From: Elymus sibiricus
Lineage: Eukaryota; Streptophyta; Magnoliopsida; Poales; Poaceae
Assembly: GCA_039707655.1 (NCBI GenBank)
Contig: CM077673.1
Location: 6,830,001-6,894,000 of the forward strand
Direction of reading: 5' to 3'
Length of the DNA: 64,000 bases
The translations under genes were made by a program, and so were the position numbers. Within the stretch, counting starts at the first letter, position 1; every line of letters starts with the position of its first letter. The notes beneath the pieces are model-generated. The model made no database searches. It worked only from the letters and a program-made list of their open reading frames with translations, and was not told the DNA's origin. Shown one piece after another: positions 14,831-29,000 of this stretch.

Positions 14831-16690
14831 CCCCGGGGTTCCCCGAATGTTTGGATAGCCGCGAGACCCAAAATTAGTGAGTAATAGCATAGAAAACTGG
14901 CCGGAACAGACAAAATCTACTAGTTTTGGCGAGGTCCCCTTAATCGGTCCACGGGCTTCCCCGAATGTTCGGACGACCACGACAACAAGAAAAACAGTGA
15001 ATAATAACATAGAAATCTGGTCAGAATGGACAAAATCTACGAGTTTTGGCGAGGTCCCAGTAAGCGGACCCCGGGGTTCCCCGAACATTTGGATCGCCCT
15101 GGGACCCAAAACCAGTCAGTAATAGCATAGAAAACAGGTAAGAATGGACCAAATCTGCGAGTTTTGGCGAGGTCCCCGTAACCGGTCCACGAGCTTCCCC
15201 GAACGTTCGGATGACCACGACAACCAAAAAATAGTGAATAATAGCACATAAAACTGGTAAGAATGGACCTAATCTGGGAGTTTTGGCAAGGTCCCCGTAA
15301 GCGGACCCCGGGGTTCCCCGAACGTTTGGATCGCCCCGAGACCCAAAATCAGTCAGTAAAAGCATAGAAAACTGGCTAAAACGGACAAAATCTGCGAGTT
15401 TTGGCAGGGTCCCCGTAACCGGTCCTCGGGCTTCCTCGAACGTTCGGACGACCACGACAACCAAAAAACAGTGAATAATAGCATAGAAAACTGGTAAGAA
15501 TGGACCAAATCTGGGAGTTTTGGCGAGGTCCCCATAAGCAGACCCCGGGGTTCCCCGAACATTTGGATCGCCCCGGGACCCAAAATGAGTGAGTAATAGC
15601 ATAGAAAACTGGTAAGAATGGACCAAATCTGCGAGTTTTTGCGAGGTCCCCGTAACCGGACCCCGGGCTTCCCCGAACGTTCAGACGACCACGACAACCA
15701 AAAAACAGTGAATAATAGCAAAGAAAACTGGTAAGAATGGACCAAATCTGCGAGTTTTGGCGAGGTCCCCGTAACCGGACCTCGGGCATCCCCAAATGTT
15801 GGGACGACCACGACAACCAAAAACAGTGAATAATAGCATAGAAAACTGGTCAGAATGGACCAAATCTGCGAGTTTTGGCGAGGTGCCCGTAAGCGGACCC
15901 CGGGGTTCCCCGAATGTTTGGATAGCCGCGAGACCCAAAATTAGTGAGTAATAGCATAGAAAACTGGCCGGAACAGACAAAATCTACTAGTTTTGGCGAG
16001 GTCCCCGTAATCGGTCCACGGGCTTCCCCGAATGTTCGGACGACCACGACAACAAGAAAAACAGTGAATAATAACATAGAAATCTGGTCAGAATGGACAA
16101 AATCTACGAGTTTTGGCGAGGTCCCAGTAAGCGGACCCCGGGGTTCCCCGAACATTTGGATCGCCCCGGGACCCAAAACCAGTAAGTAATAGCATAGAAA
16201 ACAGGTAAGAATGGACCAAATCTGCGAGTTTTGGCGAGGTCCCCGTAACCGGTCCACGAGCTTGCCCGAACGTTCGGATGACCACGACAACCAAAAAATA
16301 GTGAATAATAGCACATAAAACTGGTAAGAATGGACCTAATCTGGGAGTTTTGGCAAGGTCCCCGTAAGCGGACCCCGGGATTCCCCGAACGTTTGGATCG
16401 CCCCGAGACCCAAAATCAGTCAGTAAAAGCATAGAAAACTGGCTAAAACGGACAAAATCTGCGAGTTTTGGCAGGGTCCCCGTAACCGGTCCTCGGGCTT
16501 CCTCGAACGTTCGGACGACCCCGACAACCAAAAAACAGTGAATAATAGCATAGAAAACTGGTAAGAATGGACCAAATCTGCAAGTTTTGGCGAGGTCCCC
16601 TTAAGCGGACCCCGGGGTTCCCCAAATATTTGAATGGCCCCGGGACCCAAAATCAGTGAGTAATACCATAGAAAAATGGCCGGAACAGAC
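14560..16690. repeat. Tandem 9-monomer (1067 bp) duplication
   Basis: Diagnostic segments at 14614, 14783 and 14877 recur 1067 bp downstream (15681, 15944 and neighbours), including the rare gatagccgcgagaccc and acaacaagaaaaacag variants. The block boundaries are approximate. Confidence 0.6.
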
Positions 16691-19600
16691 AAAATCTGCT
16701 AGTTTTGGCAAGGTCCCCGTAAGCGCACCCCGGGCTTCCCCGAATGTTCGGACGACCATGACTACCAAAAAAGAGTGAATAATAGCATAGAAATGTTGTC
16801 AAATGGACAAAATCTGCGAGTTTTGGCGAGGTCTTCGTAAGCGGACCCCGGGGTTCCCCGAACGTTTGGATCGCCCCGGGACCCCAAATCAGTGAGTAAT
16901 AGTATAGAAAACTGGCTGAAACGGACAAAATCTGCCACTTTTGGCGAGCTCCCCGTAACCGATCGCCGGGCTTCCCCGAACGTTCGGACGAGTACGACAA
17001 CCAAAAAACAGTGAATACTAGCATAGAAAACTGGTAAGAATGTACCAAATCTGCGTTTTTGGCGACGTCCCCGTAAGCGGACCTCGGGGTTCCCCGAACG
17101 TTTGGATCGCCCCGGGACCCAAAATCAGTGAGTAATAGCATAGAAAACGGGCCATAATGTGCCAATTTTGCGAGTTTTCAAGAGGTCCCCCTAACGGGAC
17201 CCCAGGGTTCCCCTAACATTCGGATCGCCCCGGGACACAAAGTCAGTGAATAATAGCATAGAAAACTGACCAGAATGGACCATATCTTTGAGTTTTGGTG
17301 AGGTCCCCATTACCGGGGCTTCCCCGAACGTTCGGATGACCACGGCAACCAAAAACAATGAATAATAGTATAGAAAACTGGTAAGAATGGACCAAATCTG
17401 CGAGTTTTGGTCAGGTCCCCATAACCGTACCCCTGGCATCCCCAAATGTTGGGACAACCACGACAACCAAAAACAGCGAACAATAGCATAGAAAACTGGT
17501 CAGAATGGACCAAATGTGCGAGTTTTGGCGAGGTCCCCGTAAGCGGACCCTGGGGTTCCCCGAACATTTGGATCGCCCCGAGATCGAAAATCCGTGAGTA
17601 ATAGCATACAGAACTGGCCGAAACGGACAAAATCTGCGAGTTTTGGCGAGGTCCCCGTAACCGGTCCACGGGCTTCCCCGAACATTCGGACGACCACGAC
17701 AACCAAAAAACAGTGAATAATAGCACAGAAAACTGATAAGAATGGACCAAATCTGCGAGTTTTGGCGAAGTCCCCGTAAGCGGACCCCGGGGTTCCCCGA
17801 ACGTTTGGATTGCCCCGGGACCCAAAATCAGTGAGTAATAGCATAGAAAACTAGCCAGAACAGGCATAATCTGTTAGTTTTGGCGAGGTCCCCATAACCA
17901 CACCCCAAGCTTCCCCGAACGTTCGGACGACCACGACTACCAAAAACCAGTGAATAATAGCATAGAAAACTGGTAAGAATGGACCAAATCTGCGAGTTTT
18001 GGCCAGGTCCCCGTATGCGGACACCGGGGTTCCCCGGACGTTTGGATCGCCCCGGGACCCAAAATTAGTGAGTAATAGCATAGAAAACTAGCCGGGACAC
18101 AAAATTTGCTAGTTTTGGCGAGGTCCCCTTAACCGCACCCCGGGCTTCCCCGAACGTTCGGACGACCACGACTACCGAAAAACAGTGAATGATAGCATAG
18201 AACTCTGGTCAGAATGGACGAAATCTGCGAGTTTTGGCGAGGTCCCCATAAGCAGACCCCGGGGTTCCCCGAACATTTGGATCGCCCCGGGACCCAAAAT
18301 GAGTGAGTAATAGCATAGAAAACTGGTAAGAATGGACCAAATCTACGAGTTTTTGCGAGGTCCCCGTAATCGGACCCCAGGCTTCCCCGAACGTTCAGAC
18401 GACCACGACAACCAAAAAACAGTGAATAATAGCAAAGAAAACTGGTAAGAATGGACCAAATCTGCGAGTTTTGGCGAAGACCCCGTAACCGGACCTCGGG
18501 CATCCCCAAATGTTGGGACGACCACGACAACCAAAAACAGTGAATAATAGCATAGAAAACTGGTCAGAATGGACCAAATCTGCGAGTTTTGGCGAGGTGC
18601 CCGTAAGCGGACCCCGGGGTTCCCCGAACATTTGGATCGCCCCGGGACCCAAAATGAGTGAGTAATAGCATAGAAAACTGGTAAGAATGGACCAAATCTA
18701 CGAGTTTTTGCGAGGTCCCCGTAATCGGACCCCAGGCTTCCCCGAACGTTCAGACGACCACGACAACCAAAAAACAGTGAATAATAGCAAAGAAAACTGG
18801 TAAGAATGGACCAAATCTGCGAGTTTTGGCGAAGACCCCGTAACTGGACCTCGGGCATCCCCAAATGTTGGGACGACCACGACAACCAAAAACAGTGAAT
18901 AATAGCATAGAAAACTGGTCAGAATGGACCAAATCTGCGAGTTTTGGCGAGGTGCCCGTAAGCGGACCCCGGGGTTCCCCGAACATTTGGATCGCCCCGG
19001 GACCCAAAATGAGTGAGTAATAGCATAGAAAACTGGTAAGAATGGACCAAATCTACGAGTTTTTGCGAGGTCCCCGTAATCGGACCCCAGGCTTCCCCGA
19101 ACGTTCAGACGACCACGACAACCAAAAAACAGTGAATAATAGCAAAGAAAACTGGTAAGAATGGACCAAATCTGCGAGTTTTGGCGAAGACCCCGTAACC
19201 GGACCTCGGGCATCCCCAAATGTTGGGACGACCACGACAACCAAAAACAGTGAATAATAGCATAGAAAACTGGTCAGAATGGACCAAATCTGCGAGTTTT
19301 GGCGAGGTGCCCGTAAGCGGACCCCGGGGTTCCCCGAATGTTTGGATAGCCGCGAGACCCAAAATTAGTGAGTAATAGCATAGAAAACTGGCCGGAACAG
19401 ACAAAATCTACTAGTTTTGGCGAGGTCCCCGTAATCGGTCCACGGGCTTCCCCGAATGTTCGGACGACCACGACAACAAGAAAAATAGTGAATAATAGCA
19501 TAGAAATCTGGTCGGAATGGACAAAATCTACGACTTTTGGCGAGGTCCCAGTAAGCGGACCCCGGGGTTCCCCGAATATTTGGATCGCCCCGGGACCCAA

Positions 19601-22000
19601 AACCAGTCAGTAATAGCATAGAAAACATGTAAGAATGGACCAAATCTGCGAGTTTTGGCGAGGTCCCCGTAACCGGTCCACGAGCTTGCCCGAACGTTCG
19701 GATGACCACGACAACCAAAAAATAGTGAATAATAGCGCATAAAACTGGTAAGAATGGACCTAATCTGGGAGTTTTGGCAAGGTCCCCGTAAGCGGACCCC
19801 GGGGTTCCCCGAACGTTTGGATCGCCCCGAGACCCAAAATCAGTCAGTAAAAGCATAGAAAACTGGCTAAAACGGACAAAATCTGCGAGTTTTGGCAGGG
19901 TCCCCGTAACCGGTCCTCGGGCTTCCTCGAACGTTCGGACGACCCCGACAACCAAAAAACAGTGAATAATAGCATAGAAAACTGGTAAGAATGGACCAAA
20001 TCTGCAAGTTTTGGCGAGGTCCCCTTAAGCGGACCCCGGGGTTCCCCAAATATTTGAATGGCCCCGGGACCCAAAATCAGTGAGTAATACCATAGAAAAC
20101 TGGCCGGAACAGACAAAATCTGCTAGTTTTGGCAAGGTCCCCGTAAGCGCACCCCGGGCTTCCCCGAATGTTCGGACGACCATGACTACCAAAAAAGAGT
20201 GAATAATAGCATAGAAATGTTGTCAAATGGACAAAATCTGCGAGTTTTGGTGAGGTCTTCGTAAGCGGACCCCGGGGTTCCCCGAACGTTTGGATCGCCC
20301 CGGGACCCCAAATCAGTGAGTAATAGTATAGAAAACTGGCCGAAACGGACAAAATCTGCCACTTTTGGCGAGCTCCCCGTAACCGATCGCCGGGCTTCCC
20401 CGAACGTTCGGACGACGACGACAACCAAAAAACAGTGAATACTAGCATAGAAAACTGGTAAGAATGTACCAAATCTGCGTGTTTTGGCGACGTCCCCGTA
20501 AGCGGACCTCGGGGTTCCCCGAACGTTTGGATCGCCCCGGGACCCAAAATCAGTGAGTAATAGCATAGAAAACGGGCCATAATGTGCCAATTTTGCGAGT
20601 TTTCAAGAGGTCCCCCTAACGGGACCCCAGGGTTCCCCTAACATTCGGATCGCCCCGGGACACAAAGTCAGTGAATAATAGCATAGAAAACTGACCAGAA
20701 TGGACCATATCTTTGAGTTTTGGTGAGGTCCCCATTACCGGACCCGGGGCTTCCCCGAACGTTCGGATGACCACGGCAACCAAAAACAATGAATAATAGT
20801 ATAGAAAACTGGTAAGAATGGACCAAATCTGCGAGTTTTGGTCAGGTCCCCATAACCGTACCCCAGGCATCCCCAAATGTTGGGACAACCACGACAACCA
20901 AAAACAGCGAACAATAGCATAGAAAACTGGTCAGAATGGACCAAATGTGCGAGTTTTGGCGAGGTCCCCGTAAGCGGACCCTGGGGTTCCCCGAACATTT
21001 GGATCGCCCCGAGATCGAAAATCCGTGAGTAATAGCATACAGAACTGGCCGAAACGGACAAAATCTGCGAGTTTTGGCGAGGTCCCCGTAACCGGTCCAC
21101 GGGCTTCCCCGAACATTCGGACGACCACGACAACCAAAAAACAGTGAATAATAGCACAGAAAACTGATAAGAATGGACCAAATCTGCGAGTTTTGGCGAA
21201 GTCCCCGTAAGCGGACCCCGGGGTTCCCCGAACGTTTGGATTTCCCCGGGACCCAAAATCAGTGAGTAATAGCATAGAAAACTAGCCAGAACAGGCATAA
21301 TCTGTTAGTTTTGGCGAGGTCCCCATAACCACACCCCAAGCTTCCCCGAACGTTCGGACGACCACGACTACCAAAAACCAGTGAATAATAGCATAGAAAA
21401 CTGGTAAGAATGGACCAAATCTGCGAGTTTTGGCCAGGTCCCCGTATGCGGACACCGGGGTTCCCCGGACGTTTGGATCGCCCCGGGACCCAAAATTAGT
21501 GAGTAATAGCATAGAAAACTAGCCGGGACACAAAATTTGCTAGTTTTGGCGAGGTCCCCTTAACCGCACCCCGGGCTTCCCCGAACGTTCGGACGACCAC
21601 GACTACCGAAAAATAGTGAATGATAGCATAGAACTCAGGTCAGAATGGACGAAATCTGCGAGTTTTGGCGAGGTCCCCATAAGCAGACCCCGGGGTTCCC
21701 CGAACATTTGGATCGCCCCGGGACACAAAATGAGTGAGTAATAGCATAGAAAACTGGTAAGAATGGACCAAATCTGCGAGTGTTTGCGAGGTCCCCGTAA
21801 CCGGACCCCGGGCTTCCCCGAACGTTCGGACGACCACGACAACCAAAAAACAATGAATAATAGCAAAGAAAACAGGTAAGAATGGACCAAATCTGCGAGT
21901 TTTGGCCAGGTCCCCGTATGCGGACACCGGGGTTCCCCGGACGTTTGGATCGCCCCGGGACCCAAAATTAGTGAGTAATAGCATAGAAAACTAGCCGGGA
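16420..22000. repeat. 3425-bp higher-order unit repeated
   Basis: Segments at 16420, 16653, 17191, 17310 and 17851 recur about 3424 to 3431 bp further on (19844, 20077, 20616, 20735, 21282), about 29 monomers per unit. The first copy has lost 6 bp near 17316 (attaccggggc against attaccggacccggggc), which explains the small change in offset. The local trimer triplication lies inside the first unit. Confidence 0.7.
18241..19305. repeat. Local triplication of an A-B-B' trimer (355 bp)
   Basis: Three consecutive, nearly identical 355-bp trimers start at about 18241, 18596 and 18951. Each carries an A monomer with gaacatttgg, a B monomer with gtaatcggaccccaggc and a B' monomer with gggcatccccaaatgttggg. 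One visible difference is gtaactgg at 18841 against gtaaccgg in the flanking copies. Confidence 0.85.
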
Positions 22001-25000
22001 CACAAAATCTGCTAGTTTTGGTGAGGTCCCCTTAACCGCACCCCGGGCTTCCCCGAACGTTCGGACGACCACGACTACCGAAAAACAGTGAATGATAGCA
22101 TAGAACTCTGGTCAGAATGGACGAAATCTGCGAGTTTTGGCGAGGTCCCCATAAGCAGACCCCGGGGTTCCCCGAACATTTGGATCGCCCCGGGACCCAA
22201 AATGAGTGAGTAATAGCATAGAAAACTGGTAAGAATGGACCAAATCTGCGAGTTTTTGCGAGGTCCCCGTAATCGGACCCTAGGCTTCCCCGAACGTTCA
22301 GACGACCACGACAACCAAAAACCAGTGAATAATAGCAAAGAAAACTGGTAAGAATGGACCAAATCTGCGAGTTTTGGCGAAGACCCCGTAACCGGACCTC
22401 GGGCATCCCCAAATGTTGGGACGACCACGACAACCAAAAACAGTGAATAATAGCATAGAAAACTGGTCAGAATGGACCAAATCTGCGAGTTTTGGCGAGG
22501 TGCCCGTAAGCGGACCCCGGGGTTCCCCGAATGTTTGGATAGCCGCGAGACCCAAAATTAGTGAGTAATAGCATAGAAAACTGGCCGGAACAGACAAAAT
22601 CTACTAGTTTTGGCGAGGTCCCCGTAATCGGTCCATGGGCTTCCCCGAATGTTCGGACGACCACGACAACAAGAAAAATAGTGAATAATAGCATAGAAAT
22701 CTGGTCGGAATGGACAAAATCTACGAGTTTTGGCGAGGTCCCAGTAAGCGGACCCCGGGGTTCCCCGAACATTTGGATCGCCCCGGGACCCAAAACCAGT
22801 CAGTAATAGCATAGAAAACATGTAAGAATGGACCAAATCTGCGAGTTTTGGCGAGGTCCCCGTAACCGGTCCACGGGCTTCCTCGAACGTTCGGATGACC
22901 ACGACAACCAAAAAATAGTGAATAATAGCACATAAAACTGGTAAGAATGGACCAAATCTGGGAGTTTTGGCAAGGTCCCCATAAGCGGACCCCGGGGTTC
23001 CCCGAACGTTTGGATCGCCCCGAGACCCAAAATCAGTCAGTAAAAGCATAGAAAACTGGCTAAAACGGACAAAATCTACGAGTTTTGGCAGGGTCCCCGT
23101 AACCGGTACTCGGGCTAAAACACACAAAATCTGCTAGTTTTGGCGAGGTCCCCGTAATCGCACCCCGGGCTTCCCCGAACGTTCGGACGACCACGACTAC
23201 CGAAAAACAGTGAATGATAGCATAGAACTCTGGTCAGAATGGACGAAATCTGCGAGTTTTGGCGAGGTCCCCATAAGCAGACCCCGGGGTTCCCCGAACA
23301 TTTGGATCGCCCCGGGACACAAAATGAGTGAGTAATAGCATAGAAAACTGGTAAGAATGGACCAAATCTGCGAGTTTTAGCGAGGTCCCCGTAACCGGAC
23401 CCCGGGCTTCCCCGAACGTTCGGACGACCACGACAACCAAAAAACAGTGAATAATAGCAAAGAAAACAGGTAAGAATGGACCAAATCTGCGAGTTTTGGC
23501 CAGGTCCACGTATGCGGACACCGGGGTTCCCCGGACGTTTGGATCGCCCCGGGACCCAAAATTAGTGAGTAATAGCATAGAAAACTAGCCGGGACACAAA
23601 ATCTGCTAGTTTTGGCGAGGTCCCCTTAACCGCACCCCGGGCTTCCCCGAACGTTCGGACGACCACGACTACCGAAAAACAGTGAATGATAGCATAGAAC
23701 TCTGGTCAGAATGGACGAAATCTGCGAGTTTTGGCGAGGTCCCCATAAGCAGACCCCGGGGTTCCCCGAACATTTGGATCGCCCCGGGACCCAAAATGAG
23801 TGAGTAATAGCATAGAAAACTGGTAAGAATGGACCAAATCTGCGAGTTTTTGCGAGGTCCCCGTAATCGGACCCCAGGCTTCCCCGAACGTTCAGACGAC
23901 CACGACAACCAAAAAACAGTGAATAATAGCAAAGAAAACTGGTAAGAATGGACCAAATCTGCGAGTTTTGGCGAGGTCCCCGTAACCGGACCTCGGGCAT
24001 CCCCAAATGTTGGGACGACCACGACTACTGAAAAATAGTGAATGATAGCATAGAACTCAGGTCAGAATGGACGAAATCTGCGAGTTTTGGCGAGGTCCCC
24101 ATAAGCAGACCCCGGGGTTCCCCGAACATTTGGATCGCCCCGGGACACAAAATGAGTGAGTAATAGCATAGAAAACTGGTAAGAATGGACCAAATCTGCG
24201 AGTGTTTGCGAGGTCCCCGTAACCGGACCCCGGGCTTCCCCGAACGTTCGGACGACCACGACAACCAAAAAACAATGAATAATAGCAAAGAAAACAGGTA
24301 AGAATGGACCAAATCTGCGAGTTTTGGCCAGGTCCCCGTATGCGGACACCGGGGTTCCCCGGACGTTTGGATCGCCCCGGGACCCAAAATTAGTGAGTAA
24401 TAGCATAGAAAACTAGCCGGGACACAAAATCTGCTAGTTTTGGCGAGGTCCCCTTAACCGCACCCCGGGCTTCCCCGAACGTTCGGACGACCACGACTAC
24501 CGAAAAACAGTGAATGATAGCATAGAACTCTGGTCAGAATGGACGAAATCTGCGAGTTTTGGCGAGGTCCCCATAAGCAGACCCCGGGGTTCCCCGAACA
24601 TTTGGATCGCCCCGGGACCCAAAATGAGTGAGTAATAGCATAGAAAACTGGTAAGAATGGACCAAATCTGCGAGTTTTTGCGAGGTCCCCGTAATCGGAC
24701 CCTAGGCTTCCCCGAACGTTCAGACGACCACGACAACCAAAAAACAGTGAATAATAGCAAAGAAAACTGGTAAGAATGGACCAAATCTGCGAGTTTTGGC
24801 GAAGACCCCGTAACCGGACCTCGGGCATCCCCAAATGTTGGGACGACCACGACAACCAAAAACAGTGAATAATAGCATAGAAAACTGGTCAGAATGGACC
24901 AAATCTGCGAGTTTTGGCGAGGTGCCCGTAAGCGGACCCCGGGGTTCCCCGAATGTTTGGATAGCCGCGAGACCCAAAATTAGTGAGTAATAGCATAGAA

Positions 25001-26000
25001 AACTGGCCGGAACAGACAAAATCTACTAGTTTTGGCGAGGTCGCCGTAATCGGTCCACGGGCTTCCCCGAATGTTCGGACGACCACGACAACAAGAAAAA
25101 TAGTGAATAATAGCATAGAAATCTGGTCGGAATGGACAAAATCTACGAGTTTTGGCGAGGTCCCAGTAAGCGGACCCCGGGGTTCCCCGAACATTTGGAT
25201 CGCCCCGGGACCCAAAACCAGTCAGTAATAGCATAGAAAACATGTAAGAATGGACCAAATCTGCGAGTTTTGGCGAGGTCCCCGTAACCGGTCCACGGGC
25301 TTCCTCGAACGTTCGGATGACCACGACAACCAAAAAATAGTGAATAATAGCACATAAAACTGGTAAGAATGGACCAAATCTGGGAGTTTTGGCAAGGTCC
25401 CCGTAAGCGGACCCCGGGGTTCCCTGAACGTTTGGATCGCCCCGAGACCCAAAATCAGTCAGTAAAAGCATAGAAAACTGGCTAAAACGGACAAAATCTA
25501 CGAGTTTTGGCAGGGTCCCCGTAACCGGTCCTCGGGCTTCCTCGAACGTTCAGACGACCACGACAACCAAAAAACTGTGAATAATAGCATAGAAAACTGG
25601 TAAGAATGGACCAAATCTGCAAATTTTGGCGAGGTCCCCTTAAACGGACCCCGGGGTTCCCCAAATATTTGGATCGCCCCGGGACCCAAAATCAGTGAGT
25701 AATACCATAGAAAACTGGCCGGAACAGACAAAATCTGCTAGTTTTGGCAAGGTCCCCGTAAGCGCACCCCGGGATTCCCCGAATGTTCGGACGACCATGA
25801 CTAGCAAAAAAGAGTGAATAATAGCATAGAAATGTTGTCAAATGGACAAAATCTGCAAGTTTTGGCAAGGTCTTCGTAAGCGGACCCCGGGGTTCCCCGA
25901 ACGTTTGGATCGCCCCGGGACCCAAAATCAGTGAGTAATAGTATAGAAAACTGGCCGAAACGGACAAAATCTGCCACTTTTGGCGAGCTCCCCGTAACCG
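21603..26000. repeat. Tandem 2422-bp unit containing a partial monomer
   Basis: Segments at 21603, 21640, 22032, 22075, 22298, 22467 and 22561 recur exactly 2422 bp downstream. This is 20 full monomers plus 54 bp. The odd 54 bp is the truncated monomer at about 23079-23132, so the duplication unit spans a deletion junction. The right boundary is approximate. Confidence 0.75.
23079..23132. repeat. Truncated satellite monomer (about 54 bp)
   Basis: A B monomer begins normally (cgagttttggcagggtcc) but stops after ggtactcgggc and is joined to taaaacacacaaaatctg, the end of another monomer. The distance between successive gagttttgg starts is about 54 bp instead of 118. It is the only such short monomer I noticed in the array. 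Confidence 0.8.
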
Positions 26001-29000
26001 ATCGCCGGTCTTCCCCGAACGTTCGGACGACCACGACAACCAAAAAACAGTGAATAATAGCATAGAAAACTGGTAAGAATGTACCAAATCTGCGTGTTTT
26101 GGCGACGTCCCCGTAAGCGGACCTCGGGGTTCCCCGAACGTTTGGATCGCCCCGGGACCCAAAATCAGTGAGTAATAGCATAGAAAACGGGCCATAATGT
26201 GCCAATTTTGCGAGTTTTCAAGAGGTCCCCCTAACGGGACCCTAGGGTTCCCCTAACATTCGGATTGCCCCGGGACCCAAAGTCAGTGAATAATAGCATA
26301 GAAAACTGACCAGAATGGACCATATCTTTGAGTTTTGGTGAGGTCCCCATTACCGGACCCGGGGCTTCCCCGAACGTTCGGATGACCACGGCAACCAAAA
26401 ACAATGAATAATAGTATAGAAAACTGGTAAGAATGGACCAAATCTGCGAGTTTTGGTCAGGTCCCCATAACCGTACCCCAGGCATCCCCAAATGTTGGGA
26501 CAACCACGACAACCAAAAACAGCGAACAATAGCATAGAAAACTGGTCAGAATGGACCAAATGTGCGAGTTTTGGCGAGGTCCCCGTAAGCGGACCCTGGG
26601 GTTCCCCAAACATTTGGATCGCCCCGAGATCGAAAATCAGTGAGTAATAGCATACAGAACTGGCCGAAACGGACAAAATCTGCGAGTTTTGGCGAGGTCC
26701 CCGTAACCGGTCCACGGGCTTCCCCGAACATTCGGACGACCACGACAACCAAAAAACAGTGAATAATAGCACAGAAAACTGATAAGAATGGACCAAATCT
26801 GCGAGTTTTGGCGAAGTCCCCGTAAGCGGACCCCGGGGTTCCCCGAACGTTTGGATTGCCCCGGGACCCAAAATCAGTGAGTAATAGCATAGAAAACTAG
26901 CCGGAACAGGCATAATCTGTTAGTTTTGGCGAGGTCCCCATAACCACACCCCAAGCTTCCCCGAACGTTCGGACGACCACGACTACCAAAAACCAGTGAA
27001 TAATAGCATAGAAAACTGGTAAGAATGGACCAAATCTGCGAGTTTTGACCAGGTCCCCGTATGCGGACACCGGGGTTCCCCGGACGTTTGGATCGCCCCG
27101 GGACCCAAAATTAGTGAGTAATAGCATAGAAAACTAGCCGGGACACACAAAATCTGCTAGTTTTGGCGAGGTCCCCGTAATCGCACCCCGGGCTTCCCCG
27201 AACGTTCGGACGACCACGACTACCGAAAAACAGTGAATGATAGCATAGAACTCTGGTCAGAATGGACGAAATCTGCGAGTTTTGGCGAGGTCCCCATAAG
27301 CAGACCCCGGGGTTCCCCGAACATTTGGATCGCCCCGGGACACAAAATGAGTGAGTAATAGCATAGAAAACTGGTAAGAATGGACCAAATCTGCGAGTTT
27401 TTGCGAGGTCCCCGTAACCGGACCCCGGGCTTCCCCGAACGTTCGGACGACCACGACAACCAAAAAACAGTGAATAATAGCAAAGAAAACAGGTAAGAAT
27501 GGACCAAATCTGCGAGTTTTGGCCAGGTCCACGTATGCGGACACCGGGGTTCCCCGGACGTTTGGATCGCCCCGGGACCCAAAATTAGTGAGTAATAGCA
27601 TAGAAAACTAGCCGGGACACAAAATCTGCTAGTTTTGGCGAGGTCCCCTTAACCGCACCCCGGGCTTCCCCGAACGTTCGGACGACCACGACTACCGAAA
27701 AACAGTGAATGATAGCATAGAACTCTGGTCAGAATGGACGAAATCTGCGAGTTTTGGCGAGGTCCCCATAAGCAGACCCCGGGGTTCCCCGAACATTTGG
27801 ATCGCCCCGGGACCCAAAATGAGTGAGTAATAGCATAGAAAACTGGTAAGAATGGACCAAATCTGCGAGTTTTTGCGAGGTCCCCGTAATCGGACCCCAG
27901 GCTTCCCCGAACGTTCAGACGACCACGACAACCAAAAAACAGTGAATAATAGCAAAGAAAACTGGTAAGAATGGACCAAATCTGCGAGTTTTGGCGAGGT
28001 CCCCGTAACCGGACCTCGGGCATCCCCAAATGTTGGGACGACCACGACAACCAAAAACAGTGAATAATAGCATAGAAAACTGGTCAGAATGGACCAAATC
28101 TGCGAGTTTTGGCGAGGTGCCCGTAAGCGGACCCCGGGGTTCCCCGAATGTTTGGATAGCCGCGAGACCCAAAATTAGTGAGTAATAGCATAGAAAACTG
28201 GCCGGAACAGACAAAATCTACTAGTTTTGGCGAGGTCCCCGTAATCGGTCCACGGGCTTCCCCGAATGTTCGGACGACCACGACAACAAGAAAAATAGTG
28301 AATAATAGCATAGAAATCTGGTGGGAATGGACAAAATCTACGAGTTTTGGCGAGGTCCCAGTAAGCGGACCCCGGGGTTCCCCGAACATTTGGATCGCCC
28401 CGGGACCCAAAACCAGTCAGTAATAGCATAGAAAACATGTAAGAATGGACCAAATCTGCGAGTTTTGGCGAGGTCCCCGTAACCGGTCCACGGGCTTCCT
28501 CGAACGTTCGGATGACCACGACAACCAAAAAATAGTGAATAATAGCACATAAAACTGGTAAGAATGGACCAAATCTGGGAGTTTTGGCAAGGTCCCCGTA
28601 AGCGGACCCCGGGGTTCCCTGAACGTTTGGATCGCCCCGAGACCCAAAATCAGTCAGTAAAAGCATAGAAAACTGGCTAAAACGGACAAAATCTACGAGT
28701 TTTGGCAGGGTCCCCGTAACCGGTCCTCGGGCTTCCTCGAACGTTCAGACGACCACGACAACCAAAAAACTGTGAATAATAGCATAGAAAACTGGTAAGA
28801 ATGGACCAAATCTGCAAATTTTGGCGAGGTCCCCTTAAACGGACCCCGGGGTTCCCCAAATATTTGGATCGCCCCGGGACCCAAAATCAGTGAGTAATAC
28901 CATAGAAAACTGGCCGGAACAGACAAAATCTGCTAGTTTTGGCAAGGTCCCCGTAAGCGCACCCCGGGATTCCCCGAATGTTCGGACGACCATGACTAGC

